Shown here one piece after another: positions 35,763 through 45,927 of a stretch of 64,000 nt of DNA. This DNA comes from Kineococcus xinjiangensis (GTDB lineage Bacteria > Actinomycetota > Actinomycetes > Actinomycetales > Kineococcaceae). A program made the translations under genes and the position numbers. The notes beneath the pieces are model-generated. The model was given only the letters and a program-made list of their open reading frames with translations. It was not told where the DNA came from and ran no database searches. The stretch lies in NCBI RefSeq assembly GCF_002934625.1, contig NZ_PTJD01000008.1, positions 62,001-126,000 of the forward strand, read 5' to 3'. Each line of letters opens with the position of its first letter. Position 1 is the first letter of the stretch.

Positions 35763-38414
35763 ATGCCAGACGCCCAGCCGCAGACCGCCCCGCCGCAGAC
35801 CGCGCAGTCGCCCGCCACCGCCGCCGCCGGCGTCGCTGTCCCGGACAAGCCGACGGTCGACGGCCTCGAGGAGCGCTGGGCGCCGCGCTGGGAGGACCAG
35901 GGGACCTACCGCTTCGACCGCAGCGCCGAGCGCGGCGACGTCTACTCCATCGACACCCCGCCGCCCACCGTCTCCGGCTCCCTGCACGTCGGCCACGTGT
36001 TCAGCTACACCCACACCGACGTGGTGGCCCGCTACCGGCGCATGCGGGGCAAGGTCGTCTTCTACCCGATGGGCTGGGACGACAACGGCCTGCCCACCGA
36101 GCGCCGGGTGCAGAACTACTTCGGCGTGCGCTGCGACCCCTCGCTGCCCTACGACCCGCAGTTCCAGCCGCCGGCCAGCGCACCCAAGAGCGACCGTGAC
36201 TACGCGCAGGTCTCCCGCCGCAACTTCGTCGAGCTGTGCGAGCGGCTGACCGGCGAGGACGAGCGCGTCTTCGAGGCGCTGTGGCGGCGCCTGGGGCTGT
36301 CGGTGGACTGGTCGCACACCTACTCCACCATCGGCCCGGACAGCCGCGCCACCGCCCAGCGCGCGTTCCTGCGCAACCTCGCCCGCGGGGAGGCCTACGC
36401 CGCCGAGGCACCGACCCTGTGGGACACCACCTTCCGCACTGCCGTCGCGCAGGCGGAGCTGGAGGACCGCGAGCGCCCCGGCGCCTACCACCGCGTCGCG
36501 TTCGCCCGCGCCGGCGGTGGCGAGCCCGTGTTCATCGAGACGACCCGCCCCGAGCTGATCCCGGCCGTGGTCGCGCTGGTGGCGCACCCCGACGACGAGC
36601 GCTACCAGCCGCTGTTCGGCAGCTCGGTGGTCTCCCCCCTCTTCGGCGTCGAGGTGCCCGTGGTCGCCCACCGCCTCGCCGACCCGGAGAAGGGCTCCGG
36701 CATCGCGATGATCTGCACCTTCGGCGACGTCACCGACGTCACCTGGTGGCGGGAGCTGCAGCTGCCGACGCGCGCCGTCATCGGCTGGGACGGCCGGCTG
36801 CAGCGCGAGGTGCCGGAGTGGATCGCCGGTGGCCCCGGCGAGGCCCTGTGGGAGCAGCTCGCGGGCACCACCGTGCACACCGCCAAGGAGCGCATCGTCG
36901 CCGCCCTGGGCGAGTCCGGCGACCTCGTCGGGGAGCCGAAGTCCATCACGCACCCCGTGAAGTTCTACGAGAAGGGCGACAAGCCCCTCGAGATCATCAC
37001 CACCCGCCAGTGGTACCTGCGCAACGGTGGCCGCGACGCCGACCTGCGCGAGGCGCTGCTCGCACGCGGCAAGGAGCTCGACTGGCACCCCGACCACATG
37101 CGCCACCGCTACGAGCACTGGGTCACGGGCCTCAACGGCGACTGGCTCGTCTCGCGCCAGCGGTTCTTCGGCGTGCCCTTCCCCGTCTGGTACCCGCTGG
37201 ACGCCGACGGCAACCCGGTGCACGACTCCCCGATCGTGCCCGAGGAGTCGGCGCTGCCCGTCGACCCCGCCTCGGAGCCCGCCCCCGGCTACTCCGAGGA
37301 CCAGCGCGGCGTGCCGGGCGGGTTCACCGGTGACCCCGACGTCATGGACACGTGGGCGACCTCCTCCCTGACCCCGCAGATCGCCGGCGGCTGGGAGCGC
37401 GACGAGGACCTCTTCGCCAGGGTGTTCCCCATGGACCTGCGCCCGCAGGGGCAGGACATCATCCGCACCTGGCTGTTCTCCACGGTGGTCCGCGCGCACC
37501 TGGAGCACGGGCAGGTGCCGTGGGCGCACACCGCGATCTCGGGGTGGATCCTCGACCCGGACCGCAAGAAGATGAGCAAGTCCAAGGGCAACGTCGTCAC
37601 CCCGATGGCGCTGCTGGAGGAGTTCGGCTCCGACGCCGTGCGCTACTGGGCGGCGACCGCCCGCCTCGGCACCGACGCGACCTTCGACACCGGCCAGATG
37701 AAGATCGGCCGGCGGCTGGCGATGAAGCTCCTCAACGCCTCGAAGTTCGTCCTCGGCCTCGGGGCCTCCCGCGACGACGCCGACGCCTCGAAGGTCACCG
37801 ACCCCCTCGACGTCAGCCTCCTCGCCAACCTGGCCGCGGTCGTGCGCACAGCCACCGACGCGTTCGAGCGCTACGACCACGCCCAGGCGCTGGACCGCAC
37901 GGAGCAGTTCTTCTGGACGTTCTGCGACGACTGGGTGGAGCTCGTCAAGGACCGCGCCTACGGGGCCCGCGGCGAGGAGGCGGCAGCCTCGGCCCGCACC
38001 ACCGCGGCGATCGCCCTGCGGACGCTGCTGCGGCTGCTCGCCCCCTTCCTGCCCTTCGCGGCGGAGGAGGTCTGGTCGTGGTGGCAGGAGGGCTCGGTGC
38101 ACCGGGCGAGCTGGCCCACCACCGAGGAGCTCGGCCACGCCGCGGACGCCGCGGAGCTGCTCCCGGTGCTCGCGGGCGCGGGCGCCGCGCTGTCGACGCT
38201 GCGCAAGGTCAAGAGCGAGGCGAAGGTCTCCCAGCGCACCGAGCTCGCCACGGCGACGATCACCGGCCCGTCCGACCTGGTCGCCGCCGCGCGCAGGGCG
38301 GAGGCCGACATCGCCGCCGCCGGGCGGGTGCGCCACCTGCAGTGGGCCGAGGACGCCGACGCCACCGAGGCGGTCCTGCGGGCCGAGGCGGAGTTCGCCA
38401 CCACCGAGGAGTGA
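35763..38414 (+). CDS. valS: Valyl-tRNA synthetase, archaeal-like short form
   Basis: This 883-residue class Ia synthetase charges tRNA-Val. It shows PPPTVSGSLHVGHVFSYTHTD (HIGH-type motif HVGH), the editing domain with IETTRPELIP, WATSSLTPQ, and KMSKSKGN. The N-terminal block GSLHVGHVFSYTHTDVVARY and NGLPTERRVQ are of the archaeal/rickettsial subtype rather than the usual bacterial one, and the C-terminal coiled-coil arm of standard bacterial ValRS is very short. ATG 35763 begins a variable Gln/Ala-rich segment of about 27 residues before the family region. There is no T-box. Confidence 0.95.
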   Translation: MPDAQPQTAPPQTAQSPATAAAGVAVPDKPTVDGLEERWAPRWEDQGTYRFDRSAERGDVYSIDTPPPTVSGSLHVGHVFSYTHTDVVARYRRMRGKVVFYPMGWDDNGLPTERRVQNYFGVRCDPSLPYDPQFQPPASAPKSDRDYAQVSRRNFVELCERLTGEDERVFEALWRRLGLSVDWSHTYSTIGPDSRATAQRAFLRNLARGEAYAAEAPTLWDTTFRTAVAQAELEDRERPGAYHRVAFARAGGGEPVFIETTRPELIPAVVALVAHPDDERYQPLFGSSVVSPLFGVEVPVVAHRLADPEKGSGIAMICTFGDVTDVTWWRELQLPTRAVIGWDGRLQREVPEWIAGGPGEALWEQLAGTTVHTAKERIVAALGESGDLVGEPKSITHPVKFYEKGDKPLEIITTRQWYLRNGGRDADLREALLARGKELDWHPDHMRHRYEHWVTGLNGDWLVSRQRFFGVPFPVWYPLDADGNPVHDSPIVPEESALPVDPASEPAPGYSEDQRGVPGGFTGDPDVMDTWATSSLTPQIAGGWERDEDLFARVFPMDLRPQGQDIIRTWLFSTVVRAHLEHGQVPWAHTAISGWILDPDRKKMSKSKGNVVTPMALLEEFGSDAVRYWAATARLGTDATFDTGQMKIGRRLAMKLLNASKFVLGLGASRDDADASKVTDPLDVSLLANLAAVVRTATDAFERYDHAQALDRTEQFFWTFCDDWVELVKDRAYGARGEEAAASARTTAAIALRTLLRLLAPFLPFAAEEVWSWWQEGSVHRASWPTTEELGHAADAAELLPVLAGAGAALSTLRKVKSEAKVSQRTELATATITGPSDLVAAARRAEADIAAAGRVRHLQWAEDADATEAVLRAEAEFATTEE

Positions 38415-38427
38415 ACCGCCCCGGAGG

Positions 38428-38477
38428 AACGGCGGAGGGCCGCCCGGAGCAGGTGCTCCGGGCGGCCCTCCGCCGTT
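38428..38477. terminator. Bidirectional terminator
   Basis: A perfect 23-bp stem (38428-38450 with 38455-38477) and an AGGT loop lie between the convergent valS and ino1. Confidence 0.85.
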
Positions 38478-38510
38478 CGTGACGGCTCAGCCGTGCGCGC
38501 GGTGGCGCGC

Positions 38511-39590
38511 TCAGCGCTCGATCTCGCCGCGGATGAACGCCTCCAGCTGAGCGCGTCCCTCCTCGTCGGCGCGCTGCTCCGGCGGGGACTTCATGAAGTA
38601 CGCCGAGGCGGACAGCAGGGGGCCGCCCACGCCGCGGTCGAGGCCGATCTTCGCCGCGCGGATGGCGTCGATGATCACGCCCGCGGAGTTCGGGGAGTCC
38701 CAGACCTCGAGCTTGTACTCGATGTTCAGCGGGACCCCGCCGAAGGCCTCGCCCTCCAGGCGCACGTAGGCCCACTTGCGGTCGTCGAGCCACTGGACGT
38801 AGTCGCTGGGGCCGATGTGCACGTTGCGCTCGCCGAGGTCGGCCTGCACGTTGCTCGTGACGGCCTGCGTCTTCGAGATCTTCTTGGACTCCAGCCGGTC
38901 GCGCTCCAGCATGTTCTTGAAGTCCATGTTGCCGCCGACGTTGAGCTGGTACGTGCGCTTCAGCTCGATGCCGCGGTCCTCCAGCAGCTTGGCCAGCACC
39001 CGGTGGGTGATGGTCGCACCGACCTGGGACTTGATGTCGTCGCCGACGATGGGCAGGCCCGCGTCGGCGAACTTCTGCGCCCACTCGGGGGTGCCGGCGA
39101 TGAAGACGGGCAGGGCGTTGACGAAGGCCACGCCCGCGTCGATCGCGCACTGGGCGTAGTAGCGCGCCGCGTCCTCGGAGCCGACGGGCAGGTAGCAGAC
39201 GAGCACGTCGGCGCGCGCCTCGCGCAGCGCGGCGACCACGTCCACGGGCTCGGCGGGCGACTCGGTGATGGTCTCGCGGTAGTAGCGGCCGAGACCGTCG
39301 AGGGTGGGGCCGCGCAGGACGGTCACGCCCGTGGAGGGCACGTCGCAGATCTTGATGGTGTTGTTCTCGCTCGCGCCGATGGCGTCGGCGAGGTCGGTGC
39401 CCACCTTCTTGTCGTCCACGTCGAACGCCGCCACGAACTCGACGTCGCCGACGTGGTAGTCGCCGAACTGCACGTGCATCAGGCCGGGGACGGTGCTCGC
39501 CGGGTCGGCGTCGCGGTAGTACTGGACTCCCTGGACGAGCGAGGCGGCGCAGTTGCCCACCCCGACGATCGCCACGCGCACTGCTGGCAT
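38511..39590 (-). CDS. ino1: Inositol-3-phosphate synthase
   Basis: This 359-residue enzyme turns glucose 6-phosphate into 1L-myo-inositol 3-phosphate, the entry to mycothiol and phosphatidylinositol. The NAD-binding stretch [16 protein letters not shown] opens the protein, and the family core [13 protein letters not shown] plus [13 protein letters not shown] are present. ATG 39590 has CAGGAG upstream; the longer open frame is not needed. It is next to a PadR regulator on the same strand, an arrangement also found in mycobacteria, which suggests direct regulation. A 17-bp direct repeat lies in its upstream region. Confidence 0.95.
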   Translation of the reverse strand: MPAVRVAIVGVGNCAASLVQGVQYYRDADPASTVPGLMHVQFGDYHVGDVEFVAAFDVDDKKVGTDLADAIGASENNTIKICDVPSTGVTVLRGPTLDGLGRYYRETITESPAEPVDVVAALREARADVLVCYLPVGSEDAARYYAQCAIDAGVAFVNALPVFIAGTPEWAQKFADAGLPIVGDDIKSQVGATITHRVLAKLLEDRGIELKRTYQLNVGGNMDFKNMLERDRLESKKISKTQAVTSNVQADLGERNVHIGPSDYVQWLDDRKWAYVRLEGEAFGGVPLNIEYKLEVWDSPNSAGVIIDAIRAAKIGLDRGVGGPLLSASAYFMKSPPEQRADEEGRAQLEAFIRGEIER

Positions 39591-39613
39591 CGAGTTCTCC
39601 TGTCGCTGTCGTT

Positions 39614-39647
39614 CGGTCGTGTCGTGCGGTCGGTCGTGTCGTGCGGT
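39614..39647. repeat. Two direct copies of a 17-bp sequence before ino1
   Basis: CGGTCGTGTCGTGCGGT occurs twice without a gap, starting 24 bases upstream of the ino1 start and between it and the padR stop. It could be a regulatory site or simply a slippage duplication. Confidence 0.9.
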
Positions 39648-39670
39648 CGTGCTGGTCCTGCAGGGGCGGG

Positions 39671-40231
39671 TCACTGCTGTCCCCGGCGCCCCTCGGCATT
39701 GATCAGCCCTTCGATCCAGTCCACCTCGCGGCGGGCGGTCTCCAGGCCGTGGCGCTGGTACTCGTACGTGTAGGTGTCGAGCTGCTCGCGGGCCCGCTCG
39801 ATGGAGCGGGTCAGCTCCTCCACGCGCTCCTGGAGGCGGGCCTTGCGGCCCTCGAGGATGCGCAGCCTGGTGCGGGGGTCGGTGCGGGTGAAGAGGGCGA
39901 AGTGGACGCTGAAGGCGTCGTCGTCCCAGGCCGCCGGGCCCGCCTGCTTCAGCAGTTCCCGCAACCGCTCCCGGCCGCTCTCCGTGATCTCGTAGACGAC
40001 CCGCTCCCGCCGGCGGGTCGCACGGTCGGGATCGGCCGCCGCGCTCAGCTCACGGACCCAGCCCTCGGCCTGCAGGGTGCGCAGGCAGGGGTAGAGGGTG
40101 CCGTAGGACAGCGCCCGGAAGATCCCGAGCTGGACGTCGAGCCTGCGCCGCACCTCGTAGCCGTGCAGGGGGCCCTCCGAGAGGAGCCCGAGGACCGCGA
40201 GCTGCAGCGAGTCGGCCCGGCGGCGCACCAC
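39671..40231 (-). CDS. PadR family transcriptional regulator
   Basis: This 186-residue protein has an N-terminal PadR winged helix-turn-helix ([21 protein letters not shown], then [18 protein letters not shown]) and a long C-terminal helical part ([20 protein letters not shown]) that probably forms a dimer coiled coil. GTG 40231 is chosen because the frame's earlier ATG overlaps a perfect palindrome at 40284-40304 that looks like the operator. It stands 80 bases upstream of ino1 on the same strand and is a good candidate for controlling both. Confidence 0.9.
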   Translation of the reverse strand: MVRRRADSLQLAVLGLLSEGPLHGYEVRRRLDVQLGIFRALSYGTLYPCLRTLQAEGWVRELSAAADPDRATRRRERVVYEITESGRERLRELLKQAGPAAWDDDAFSVHFALFTRTDPRTRLRILEGRKARLQERVEELTRSIERAREQLDTYTYEYQRHGLETARREVDWIEGLINAEGRRGQQ

Positions 40232-40283
40232 GGTGGCCCCCCGTTCCGCGCTCCTGGTCCGCCCGGGAGCGCTCTTCCGTCCT

Positions 40284-40304
40284 GATGCATCGCTTCGATG
40301 CATC
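40284..40304. promoter_or_regulatory. Perfect palindrome, likely PadR operator
   Basis: GATGCATCG, three bases, CGATGCATC: a perfect 9-bp inverted repeat located 53 bases upstream of the padR start. PadR proteins usually bind such ATGC-rich palindromes in their own promoters. Confidence 0.7.
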
Positions 40305-40412
40305 GGCTGACCGTACCCGGTCGCGCCCACCGGAGCCAGCAGCCCCCCGGCGCGCCGCGACGAACCCCCGACGGTGACGCCCCGGCCCCGCAGCGCCCGG
40401 TACGGTCGGGAC

Positions 40413-40838
40413 ATGTCGACCCCGGCCGACCGGCTCGAGCGTGAACTGGCAGTGCTGCTCCGCAGGTCGCGGGCGATCTCACGGGACGTGGCGCGGACGG
40501 TCCACCCCGACCTCGAGCCGGAGGCGTACAGCCTGCTCATCCGCCTCGACGACGTCGGATCGGCCAGGCCCTCCGACCTCGCCGCCTTCTTCGGCATCGG
40601 CAAGCCCACCCTCAGCCGCCAGGTGCAACTGCTGGAGCGGCTCGGGCTCGTCACCCGCACCGACGACCCCTCCGACCGGCGCGCGGTCGTGCTGGCGCTG
40701 TCCGAGACCGGGCGCGCGCAGGTGCACTCCGCCCGCGAGGCCCGGCGCCGCCAGCTCCGCGAGATCATCGCCGACTGGGACGAGGCGGACGTCGAGCAGT
40801 TCGCGACGTTCCTGCACCGCCTGACCAGCGCCGTCTGA
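40413..40838 (+). CDS. MarR family transcriptional regulator
   Basis: This 141-residue protein is a MarR-type winged helix regulator: helical N-terminus, recognition region PSDLAAFFGIGKPTLSRQVQLLERLGLV, wing RTDDPSDRRAVVLALSETG and C-terminal dimer helices. There is no ribosome binding site before ATG 40413; instead TACGGT, a -10-like hexamer, lies seven bases ahead, which suggests a leaderless mRNA. The ligand and targets are unknown. It is divergent from padR-ino1 and convergent with clpX. Confidence 0.9.
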   Translation: MSTPADRLERELAVLLRRSRAISRDVARTVHPDLEPEAYSLLIRLDDVGSARPSDLAAFFGIGKPTLSRQVQLLERLGLVTRTDDPSDRRAVVLALSETGRAQVHSAREARRRQLREIIADWDEADVEQFATFLHRLTSAV

Positions 40839-40862
40839 CCGGCCGCGCCCGGGCAGTCCCTC

Positions 40863-40924
40863 CCCCGCACGCACGAGCGCCGCCGCTCCCCTCCCGGGGT
40901 GCGGCGGCGCTCGTGCGTGCGGGG
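40863..40924. terminator. Bidirectional terminator
   Basis: A perfect 24-bp stem (40863-40886 with 40901-40924) with a 14-base loop lies between the convergent marR gene and clpX. Confidence 0.82.
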
Positions 40925-40931
40925 ACCGGCC

Positions 40932-42212
<1,281 letters not shown>

Positions 42213-42315
42213 CGACGGAGTCCTTTCCTCGGTCTTCCTCGAGAGCGAGCCCCACGAGGTGGGCGAGCCCTCCTGCGCGCAGTGTCACACGACCACCACA
42301 GCGCCTCCACGGTAC

Positions 42316-42384
42316 CCGGCGCGGAAGCGTCCACACCCCGGATGGCCCCCTCTGGAGGCACCTGGGTGGGCACTTCCGCGCCGG
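42316..42384 (-). terminator. Long hairpin after clpP2
   Basis: CCGGCGCGGAAG (42316-42327) pairs with CTTCCGCGCCGG (42373-42384) around a 45-base GC-rich loop that can pair further. It starts 24 bases after the clpP2 stop (transcription runs right to left). Confidence 0.5.
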
Positions 42385-42407
42385 ACCCCGCCATCAGCTA
42401 CGGACGG

Positions 42408-43058
42408 TCACTTCAGAGGCGCGGGCTGTGACGCCTTGCGGCTCGCGAGGACCTCGTCGATCAAGCCGTAGTCGACCGCCTCGGCGGCCGTGAGGAACTT
42501 GTCGCGCTCGATGTCGGTGCGCACCTGGTCCACCGTGCGCTTCGAGTGCGCGGCGAGGGTCTCCTCCAGCCAGGAGCGCATCCGCAGGATCTCCTTGGCC
42601 TGGATCTCCAGGTCGCTGGCCTGGCCGTAGTCGCCACCCGCCATCGCCGGCTGGTGGATCAGGATGCGCGAGTTCGGCAGCGCGAACCGCTTGCCCGGCG
42701 CACCCGCGGACAGCAGCACCGCCGCCGCCGACGCCGCCTGCCCCATGCAGTACGTCTGGATGTCGGGACGGATGTACTGCATCGTGTCGTAGATCGCCGT
42801 CAGGGCCGTGAAGGAGCCGCCCGGCGAGTTGATGTACATGATGATGTCGCGCTCGGTGTCCTGGGACTCCAGCACGATCAGCTGGGCGATGACGTCGTCC
42901 GCCGAGGCGTCGTCCACCTGCACGCCGAGGAAGATGATCCGGTCCTCGAAGAGCTTGGTGTACGGGTCGCTGCGCTTCATCCCGTAGGACGTGCGCTCCT
43001 CGAACTGCGGGAGCACGTAGCGGGCGGAGGGCGGGTACATCGGGCCGTTCGACGTCAT
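42408..43058 (-). CDS. clpP2: ATP-dependent Clp protease proteolytic subunit ClpP2
   Basis: This 216-residue serine protease subunit has Ser110 in CMGQAASAAAV and His135 in SRILIHQP; the catalytic Asp lies in the TDIERD segment at about 181-186. Actinobacteria usually have two different ClpP subunits that form a mixed ring and need each other; the more distal, longer one next to clpX matches ClpP2. ATG 43058 follows AGGAG. Confidence 0.95.
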   Translation of the reverse strand: MTSNGPMYPPSARYVLPQFEERTSYGMKRSDPYTKLFEDRIIFLGVQVDDASADDVIAQLIVLESQDTERDIIMYINSPGGSFTALTAIYDTMQYIRPDIQTYCMGQAASAAAVLLSAGAPGKRFALPNSRILIHQPAMAGGDYGQASDLEIQAKEILRMRSWLEETLAAHSKRTVDQVRTDIERDKFLTAAEAVDYGLIDEVLASRKASQPAPLK

Positions 43059-43107
43059 GGCGCGGATCTCCTGCGGCTGGGGGACGGCGGGGACGAGGCG
43101 GGAAGGA

Positions 43108-43749
43108 TCAGGCACCCGTGCCGCCCCCTCCGGAGACCTCGCTGGAGCGGCCCACCACGTGGTCGATGAGCCCGTACTGGCGGGCCTCCTCGGGGCTGAA
43201 CCAGCGGTCGCGGTCGGAGTCGCGCGAGATGTTCTCCACCGGCTGCCCGGTGTGCAGGGCGATGAGCTCGGCGAGCTGGTTCTTGGTGTAGATGATCTGC
43301 TCGGCGAGGATCTTGATGTCGCTGGCCGTGCCGCCCAGGCCACCGAGCGGCTGGTGCATCATGATCCGCGAGTGCGGCAGCGCCGAGCGCTTGCCCTTGG
43401 CCCCCGCGCACAGCAGGAACTGGCCCATCGAGGCCGCCAGGCCCGTGGCGATCGTCGCCACGTCCGGCTTGATGAACTGCATGGTGTCGTAGATCGCCAT
43501 GCCCGCCGTCACCGAGCCGCCCGGCGAGTTGATGTAGAGGTAGATGTCCTTCTCGGGGTCCTCCGCCGCCAGCAGCAGCAGCTGCGCGCAGATGGCGTTG
43601 GCCATCTCGTCGCGGACCTCCGAGGCCAGGAAGACGATGCGCTGCTGGAGCAGCCGCTGGTAGACGTTGTCGTCGAGCCCCGTGGGGGCCGCCGGCGTGC
43701 GTGCATAGGCAGGCGCCGCCAGTCCTGGCGTGATGATCCCGTCGCTCAC
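43108..43749 (-). CDS. clpP1: ATP-dependent Clp protease proteolytic subunit ClpP1
   Basis: This 213-residue subunit has Ser107 in GLAASMGQ, His132 in [11 protein letters not shown] and an Asp in the SRDSDRD segment (about 175-180). It lies 49 bases upstream of clpP2, so the two form the usual mixed ClpP1P2 ring. GTG 43749 is the start; the N-terminal propeptide region (about 1-25) is removed in homologues. A TAGGGT hexamer about 80 bases upstream could be the -10 element. Confidence 0.95.
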   Translation of the reverse strand: MSDGIITPGLAAPAYARTPAAPTGLDDNVYQRLLQQRIVFLASEVRDEMANAICAQLLLLAAEDPEKDIYLYINSPGGSVTAGMAIYDTMQFIKPDVATIATGLAASMGQFLLCAGAKGKRSALPHSRIMMHQPLGGLGGTASDIKILAEQIIYTKNQLAELIALHTGQPVENISRDSDRDRWFSPEEARQYGLIDHVVGRSSEVSGGGGTGA

Positions 43750-43881
43750 GATCTCTCCCGGCCCTTCCTGCAGATCGAGACTGCCCCGAGTCCTCGGGGC
43801 CGGCGGAGGGCTCCGCCGATCTGTCTCGACCCTAACGGTCCGCGTGCGGGGGGCACTCCGGGAGCCCGATCTTTTCGCTGT

Positions 43882-43917
43882 GGGCGCACCCGGGGCGGCA
43901 GTGCCCCGGGTGCACCC
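43882..43917 (-). terminator. Terminator after tig
   Basis: A 15-bp stem with one G-T pair and a six-base loop (43882-43896 with 43903-43917) starts 13 bases after the tig stop. Confidence 0.75.
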
Positions 43918-43929
43918 GCAGCGGCGACC

Positions 43930-45411
43930 TCAGGCCTTCTCGGCGTCGCCCTCGCTCGCAGCGGCGGTCTCGTCGCCGATCACGGCGTCCCCGGGGAACG
44001 GGTCGACCGTCTGGCCCTCGGGGCTGTCGGCCGCGGGCGCCTCGTCCTGGGTGCCCTCGTCCTGGGTGCCCTCGTCCTGGGTGCCCTCGTCCTGGGTGCC
44101 CTCGTCCTCGCCGGCCACACCCTCCTCGTCGTCCTCGTCGGCGCCGCCGACGAGCTCCTCGAGGTTGATCAGGTTGCCGGAGGCGTCCTTGACGGTGGCC
44201 TTCTCCATGGCGACGGCCAGCGCCTTGCGGCGGGCGACCTCGCCGATCATCGCCGGCACCTGCCCGGCGCCGTCCATGGCACGGGCGAACTCGTTCGGGT
44301 CCATCCCGTACTGCTGCGCCTGCCCGAGCAGGTACTCCACGAGCTCGGCCTGCTCCACGCGCACCTGCTCGCGCTCGGCGAGGGCGTCCAGGAGGAGCTG
44401 GCCGCGCAGCGCGACGCGCGCCTGCTCCGTCACCTCGACGCGGTGCTCGGCGTCCTCCAGGCGCTGCTCCTGCTCCAGGTGGCGGTGCACCTCCCCCTCC
44501 ACGAGGGAGTCGGGCACGGGCACCTCGGTGACCTCCAGGAGGCGGGCGAGGACGCGGTCGCGGGCCTGCAGGCCCTGGGCGAACTTCTTCTGCTGCTCGA
44601 CCTGCTTGGTCAGGTCGGCACGCAGCTCCTCGAGGGTGTCGAACTCGCTCGCGAGCTGGGCGAAGTCGTCGTCCGCCTCCGGCAGCACGCGCTCCTTCAC
44701 CGACTGCAGGACGACCGTGATGTCGGCCTCCTGGCCGGCGCGCTCGCCACCCGCCAGCGGGGCCTTGAAGGTGCGGGTCTCCTCGGCGGAGGCGCCGATC
44801 AGGGCCTCGTCGAGACCGGGCAGCATGTTGCCGGCGCCGATCTGGTACGAGATGCCCTTGGCGCTCTCGATCTCCTCGCCGTCGATCTCGGCCCGCAGGT
44901 CGATGGAGACGAAGTCGCCGTCCTGGGCGGCGCGGTCCACGCCGGAGAGCGTGCCGAAGCGCTCGCGCAGGGAGGTCAGGCGCGCCTCGACGTCCTCGTC
45001 GGACAGCTCCAGGTCGTCGACGGAGACCTCGAGGTCCTCCAGCACGGGCAGCTCGAGGGTGGGCCGGACGTCGACCTCCACCGTGAACTTCAGGTCGCCG
45101 CCCTTGACCGGGTCCGGCACCTCCTCGACCCCGACGGTGGGCTGGCCGAGCGGGCGCAGCTCCGACTCCTCCACCGCGCGCTGGTAGAACTTCGGCAGCG
45201 CGTCGTTGACGGCCTCCTGCAGCACCGCCGCGCGGCCGTAGCGCTGGTCGATGACCCGGGGGGGCACCTTGCCCTTGCGGAAGCCGGGCACCTGGATCTG
45301 ACCCGCGATGGTCTTGTAGGCGGCGTCGAGGCTCGGCTTCAGCTCGTCGTAGCCGACCTCAACGGTCAGCTTCACCCGGGTCGGGTTGAGGGTCTCGAGG
45401 TCGCTCTTCAC
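43930..45411 (-). CDS. tig: Trigger factor (ribosome-bound chaperone / prolyl isomerase)
   Basis: This 493-residue chaperone greets nascent chains at the ribosome tunnel. The ribosome-docking signature GFRKGKVPPRV is at about 43-53, the FKBP-type isomerase domain follows at about 165-250 (ISYQIGAGNMLPGLDEAL), then the C-terminal arm. The last 70 residues are an acidic tail with four perfect GTQDE repeats encoded by a 15-bp tandem repeat. GTG 45411 has AGGAG upstream. It precedes clpP1-clpP2 on the same strand, a common arrangement linking folding and proteolysis. Confidence 0.95.
   Translation of the reverse strand: MKSDLETLNPTRVKLTVEVGYDELKPSLDAAYKTIAGQIQVPGFRKGKVPPRVIDQRYGRAAVLQEAVNDALPKFYQRAVEESELRPLGQPTVGVEEVPDPVKGGDLKFTVEVDVRPTLELPVLEDLEVSVDDLELSDEDVEARLTSLRERFGTLSGVDRAAQDGDFVSIDLRAEIDGEEIESAKGISYQIGAGNMLPGLDEALIGASAEETRTFKAPLAGGERAGQEADITVVLQSVKERVLPEADDDFAQLASEFDTLEELRADLTKQVEQQKKFAQGLQARDRVLARLLEVTEVPVPDSLVEGEVHRHLEQEQRLEDAEHRVEVTEQARVALRGQLLLDALAEREQVRVEQAELVEYLLGQAQQYGMDPNEFARAMDGAGQVPAMIGEVARRKALAVAMEKATVKDASGNLINLEELVGGADEDDEEGVAGEDEGTQDEGTQDEGTQDEGTQDEAPAADSPEGQTVDPFPGDAVIGDETAAASEGDAEKA
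44041..44100. repeat. Four perfect 15-bp repeats inside tig
   Basis: CTCGTCCTGGGTGCC occurs four times in tandem, with an eight-base partial fifth copy after it. It encodes the GTQDE repeats of the acidic trigger-factor tail. Being a multiple of three, copy-number change would keep the frame. Confidence 0.97.
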
Positions 45412-45568
45412 AGCGTGGGTCTCCTGGTATCCCCGCCCGGCGGCGGAGGTCGGCTTCGGACGGCTGGTGCTCGGGCGTCTGGAAGCCGCGAAGCCCCAGC
45501 GCACCGCAGCATGCTAGCCGTCGACGAGCGCCGCGCAGAGACCCCCGGGCAGCGCGGGCCGGCCGACG

Positions 45569-45642
45569 TCGGGGTACCCGGATTCGAACCGGGGGCCTTC
45601 CGCTCCCAAAGCGGACGCGCTACCAAGCTGCGCCATACCCCG
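45569..45642 (-). tRNA. tRNA-Pro (anticodon TGG)
   Basis: The minus strand folds as a cloverleaf: acceptor CGGGGTA with TACCCCG, T-arm sequence GGTTCGAATCC, and anticodon stem TCCGC/GCGGA around loop TTTGGGA, giving anticodon TGG. The CCA end is not encoded. Confidence 0.95.
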
Positions 45643-45787
45643 GTGCCCCGCTCCGGGGCGCCACCGCAAGGCTAGCGCCGCGGACCGGATAGGCTGTCCA
45701 CGGCTGCACGGACCGCACAGCGTCCGCCGCCGCGGCCCGGCGACGTCCGGGGGCCGCGGGGTGGCGTGAGCCAGTGCCGGCAGTCGC

Positions 45788-45861
45788 GCGGGTGTAGCTC
45801 AATGGTAGAGCTCCAGTCTTCCAAACTGGTGGTGCGGGTTCGATTCCCGTCACCCGCTCCA
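45788..45861 (+). tRNA. tRNA-Gly (anticodon TCC)
   Basis: Acceptor GCGGGTG pairs with CACCCGC, the anticodon stem CCAGT/ACTGG encloses loop CTTCCAA, so the anticodon is TCC (reads GGA/GGG). The T-arm is GGTTCGATTCC. CCA is encoded at 45859-45861. Confidence 0.96.
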
Positions 45862-45927
45862 CAGCGCACCGTCGGCCTGCGGCGGGCGTCGCGCCCGCCC
45901 GGCACCGGGCTCTGACAAGCTCAGCCC

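Noticed and set aside
45412-45927. Integration site at the tRNA genes
   Set aside because: No integrase, no repeated tRNA 3' end and no foreign-looking genes lie nearby.
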